Assembly: GCF_963924675.1 (NCBI RefSeq)
Contig: NW_027077412.1
Location: forward strand, 62,001 to 126,000
Source: Phocoena phocoena
Lineage: Eukaryota; Chordata; Mammalia; Artiodactyla; Phocoenidae
Direction of reading: 5' to 3'
Length of the DNA: 64,000 nucleotides
Below, piece after piece: positions 60,512-64,000 of this stretch; position 1 is the stretch's first letter, and the number at the start of each line of letters is the position of its first letter. The notes beneath the pieces are model-generated. The model did no database searches, was not told the origin of the DNA, and saw only the letters and a program-made list of their open reading frames with translations. The position numbers and the translations under genes are program-made.

Positions 60512-62258
60512 TTGGCCAAAAAGGGCGTATGCGTTTTTTCCTGAATATATTCAGGAAAAAACGCATACGCCCTTTTTGGCCAAGTGCATCATTGTCGACG
60601 TTGTGCCTCTTTTCCTATGCTTTCAGGGCAATTCCAGTCTACCCCCTGCAATCGTTTTCCTGAAATTCTGCCCCGCTTTCAAGTCCCCTTCGCAGGCTTA
60701 TTTCAATATATTTTTGGAGGATAGCTGTCATTTATAACTCTGCAGGTTTGTGAAGTACAGTGCCCCTGAGCTCCTTTCTTCAACTCGCTTTCTTGTGAGC
60801 TGGGCACAAAACCGCAGAATTGCTTCAGGCCCTAATCTGTTTCCAGCAGGGCACACAGAGCCTTTGTTTAATTCCTCTTCCTGGTGGGCAATGAGCGTTA
60901 CATTTGCCTGTGCAGACACCTACAGCTAGTCTCTCATTGGTTCTCCCTATTCCTGTTCATCTTGCACAGAAATGGCAAGCTGTGCCAAACAGGAGGTTAA
61001 AGGCATTGACTCTCCAAGCGGGGAGAGTGTTAGTAAAGCATCTGGAATGGTGAACCCGAGGACCAGGATACGAAAACTGAGATGCATTTTAAATCGTTTC
61101 CCAATCACACGGTGGACGATACTCTGGGTTTCCCATGCATGTTTTAGCTGGAGGAAGAATGCCTTGAACCTGGAGAGTTGGGACCCATGGAATGGGTACC
61201 ATGCTGTATGACTTCAAAGTGTCTGCATTTGCTCACCGAAACTCACCAGTGCTATCAGCCAGAAGTGTCCATCCTTATGTCTCAACCAGCTCTGGGTGTA
61301 GATGTGGTGAATCCCGGTTGCATCACATGCCCTGAGTGAATTATTTAAGAATTGCTCTCTATTTCACTGTCTTTGTGTTTTGTTTTCGAAATTTATTTTG
61401 ATAATGGGATTTATCGGATTTTCACTGCTGCATTTCCGCCGTTGTACACAGGCTTGATTCTCTTACGGAGACATATATATCCATGGGATTTAAGATTCTT
61501 CCTAGTCAGGTATATTCCTAGGCGTTGAATATGTGGTGTTGAGTCCATTTCGTTGAGCAAGGAGTAGGTCTTGTCTATTACATATTTGGCTTATGGAATG
61601 TTATCTGTGCTAATTTCAGTCTCTGGTTTTATGCAGCACCCCAAGGCACCTTTCCCCATAAGCAAGCACTAGTTGGTTTTCTAAATTTGAGACCCTGTTC
61701 TTTTTTGTAATTCAGTTCATGTGTAGTCAAGTTTACATTCCGTGTATTAGTGATATCTTATGATGTTTCTTTTTCTGTGTGACGTAGTTCACGTAGAATC
61801 ACCGTACCTGCATCCACTCACTATGCCGCTACGGGCCTGATGACACAGCTTTCATTGCTGAGGGATATTGCATTGTACGTACGTGCCACAACTTCTTTAT
61901 CCATTTTTTGCTATCTGGGATATTTACCTGATACTGTAGACGAGCTTCTTGTGAACACAGCTGTCCCAAATATTGGGGTGGCTGTCTGTTTTTGATTTTA
62001 ATTTCCGTAAGCTATAGGACCATAAGTGGAAGTGCCATAGGCTGTGTTGCTTTGTTTCTTACGTGTTTCAGGAAACACCATACACTTCTCCAGGGTGGCT
62101 GCTGGCAATTTACATCCTGCCAATCAGCATAACAAGGCTCCCTGTTCTCCATATCCTGTCCTACCTTTCTGGATTTTACACTTTTTTCAGATGGCCCTCT
62201 TGCCCGGGGGGCAGTGAGACTTCATTGTAGTGCACATTTCCTTTACAGGCTTGCTTGG
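60512..62258 (+). repeat. Array monomer 17 (1,747 bp)
   Basis: Perfect palindrome 60512-60583. Carries the monomer 12 variant set 8,738 bp downstream of its first occurrence. Confidence 0.9.
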
Positions 62259-64000
62259 TTGGCCAAAAAGGGCGTATGCGTTTTTTCCTGAATATATTCA
62301 GGAAAAAACGCATACGCCCTTTTTGGCCAAGTGCATCATTGTCGACGTTGTGCCTCTTTTCCTATGCTTTCAGGGCAATTCCAGTCTACCCCCTGCAATC
62401 GTTTTCCTGAAATTCAGCCCCGCTTTCACGTCCCCTTCGCAGGCTTACTTCAATATATTTTTGGAGGATAACTGTCATTTATAACTCTGCAGGTTTGTGA
62501 AGTACAGTGCCCCTGAGCTCCTTTCTTCAACTCGCTTTCTTGTGAGCTGGGCACAAAACCGCAGGATTGCTTCAGGCCCTAATCTGTTTCCAGCAGGGCA
62601 CACTGAGCCTTTGTTTAATTCCTCTTCCTGGTGGGCAATGAGCGTTACATTTGCCCGTGCAGACACCTACAGCTAGTCTCTCATTGGTTCTCCCTATTCC
62701 TGTTCATCTTGCACAGAAATGGCAAGCTGTGCCAAACAGGAGGTTAAAGGCACTGACTCTCCAAGCGGGGAGAGTGTTAGTAAAGCATCTGGAATGGTGA
62801 ACCCGAGGACCAGGATACGAAAACTGAGATGCATTTTAAATCGTTTCCCAATCACACGGTGGACGATACTCTGGGTTTCCCATGCATGTTTTAGCTGGAG
62901 GAAGAATGCCTTGAACCTGGAGAGTTGGGACCCATGGAATGGGTACCATGCAGTATGACTTCAAAGGGTCTGCATTTGCTCTCCGAAACTCACCAGTGCT
63001 ATCAGCCTGAAGTGTCCAGCCTTATGTCTCAACCAGCTCTGGGTGTAGATGTGGTCAATCCCGGTTGCATCACATGCCCTGAGTGAATTATTTAAGAATT
63101 GCTCTCTATTTCACTGTCTTTGTGTTTTGTTTTCGAAATTTATTTTGATAATGGGATTTAACGGATTTTCACTGCTGCATTTCCGCCGCTGTACACACGC
63201 TTGATTCTCTTACGGAGACATATATATCCATGGGTTTTAAGATTCTTCCTAGTCAGGTATATTCCTAGGCGTTGAATATGTGGTGTTGAGTCCATTTCGT
63301 TGAGCAAGGAGTAGGTCTTGTCTATTACATATTTGGCTTATGGAATGTTATCTGTGCTAATTTCAGTCTCTGGTTTTATGCAGCACCCCAACGCACCTTT
63401 CCCCATAAGCAAGCACTAGTTGGTTTTCTAAATTTGAGACCCTGTTCTGTTTTGTAATTCAGTTCATGTGGAGTCAAGTTTACATTCCGTGTATTAGTGA
63501 TATCTTATGATGTTTCTTTTTCTGTGTGACGTAGTTCACGTAGAATCACCGTACCTGCATCCACTCACTATGCCGCTACGGGCCTGATGACACAGATTTC
63601 ATTGCTGAGTGATATTGCATTGTACGTACGTGCCACAACTTCTTTATCCATTTTTTGCTTTCTGGGATATTTACCTGATATTGTAGACGAGCTTTTTGGG
63701 AACACAGCCGTCCCAAATATTGGGGTGGCTGTCTGTTTTTGATTTTAATTTCCGTAAGCTATAGGACCATAAGTGGAAGTGCCATAGGCTGTGTTGCTTT
63801 GTTTCTTACGTGTTTCAGGAAACACCATACACTTCTCCAGGGTGGCTGCTGGCAATTTACATCCTGCCAATCAGCATAACAAGGCTCCCTGTTCTCCATA
63901 TCCTGTCCTACCTTTCTGGATTTTACACTTTTTTCAGATGGCCCTCTTGCCCGGGGGGCAGTGAGACTTCATTGTAGTGCACATTTCCTTTACAGGCTTG
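62259..64000 (+). repeat. Array monomer 18 (cut by window end)
   Basis: Perfect palindrome 62259-62330. Subtype B with a private GATAACTGTC near 62468. The next palindrome would start at 64006, just outside the window. Confidence 0.9.

Larger units (their letters stand above)
32377..64000 (+). repeat. Satellite array, 1,747-bp monomer, 18 tandem copies
   Basis: Uninterrupted head-to-tail array, running off the right end of the window. Palindromes mark monomer starts at 32556, 34301, 36048, 37795, 39543, 41290, 43038, 44784, 46531, 48278, 50026, 51774, 53521, 55269, 57016, 58764, 60512 and 62259. Length differences of 1 bp come from homopolymers: a G run before CAGTGAG (six or seven), a T run near 42960 and a C run near 43168. 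Monomers differ from each other by a few percent. Layout of one monomer from palindrome start: 72-bp palindrome, about 800 bp of unidentified sequence, then about 870 bp of decayed minus-strand LINE-1. The size and probable cetacean source suggest the common cetacean satellite, unverified. Confidence 0.97.

Noticed and set aside
1..64000. Bacterial or viral origin of the window
   Set aside because: No dense operon-like coding. LINE-1 3' ends with target-site duplication, satellite DNA and ERV relics are mammalian features.

Overview
The window is non-coding mammalian heterochromatin-type DNA, almost certainly from a cetartiodactyl and most likely a cetacean. The evidence is LINE-1 3' ends ending in the cetartiodactyl-style tail (CCAATAAAGATG followed by A-rich sequence), a gammaretrovirus-like endogenous pol relic, and a very long tandem array with a 1,747-bp monomer. 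That monomer length is close to the roughly 1.7-kb common cetacean satellite described for whales. The satellite identity is inferred from period and context, because I cannot run a search. I find no intact protein-coding gene, tRNA, rRNA or CRISPR array.

Layout. Bases 1-14138 and 18239-32376 are two copies of one composite segment at a constant offset of 18,238 bp. I noticed no indels and only eight substitutions between them. In order, each copy holds: the decayed edge of a satellite monomer; about 4.5 kb of non-satellite sequence (a LINE-1 3' UTR scrap, a broken minus-strand ERV pol, a three-copy ~70-bp repeat, and a TATA-containing promoter/exon-like stretch); a minus-strand LINE-1 3' end; a diverged satellite piece; 5.4 kb of GC-rich nested minisatellite (~54-bp subunits in ~592-bp higher-order units); and a satellite monomer interrupted by a plus-strand LINE-1 with target-site duplication. 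Copy 1 is followed by about 2.35 satellite monomers, which lead straight into copy 2. Copy 2 runs into an uninterrupted satellite array from about 32.4 kb to the window end (18 monomers, 1,745-1,748 bp each).

The satellite monomer is itself a fossil composite. About half of it reads as a decayed LINE-1 3' end on the minus strand (3' UTR, then the ORF2 C-terminal region). This can be aligned by eye with the younger LINE-1 pieces elsewhere in the window. It is followed directly by a 72-bp perfect palindrome resembling a mariner-type MITE. The palindrome recurs in every monomer, and its centre is the exact edge of the minisatellite block. The array also shows local higher-order structure (identical neighbours, 2-monomer and 5-monomer repeats), two monomer subtypes, and CpG-containing motifs absent from the related LINE-1 sequence.

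There are no genes to work together here. The biology is repeat birth, homogenisation, unequal exchange and retrotransposon insertion. The short open reading frames recurring every 1,747 bp are by-products of array periodicity.
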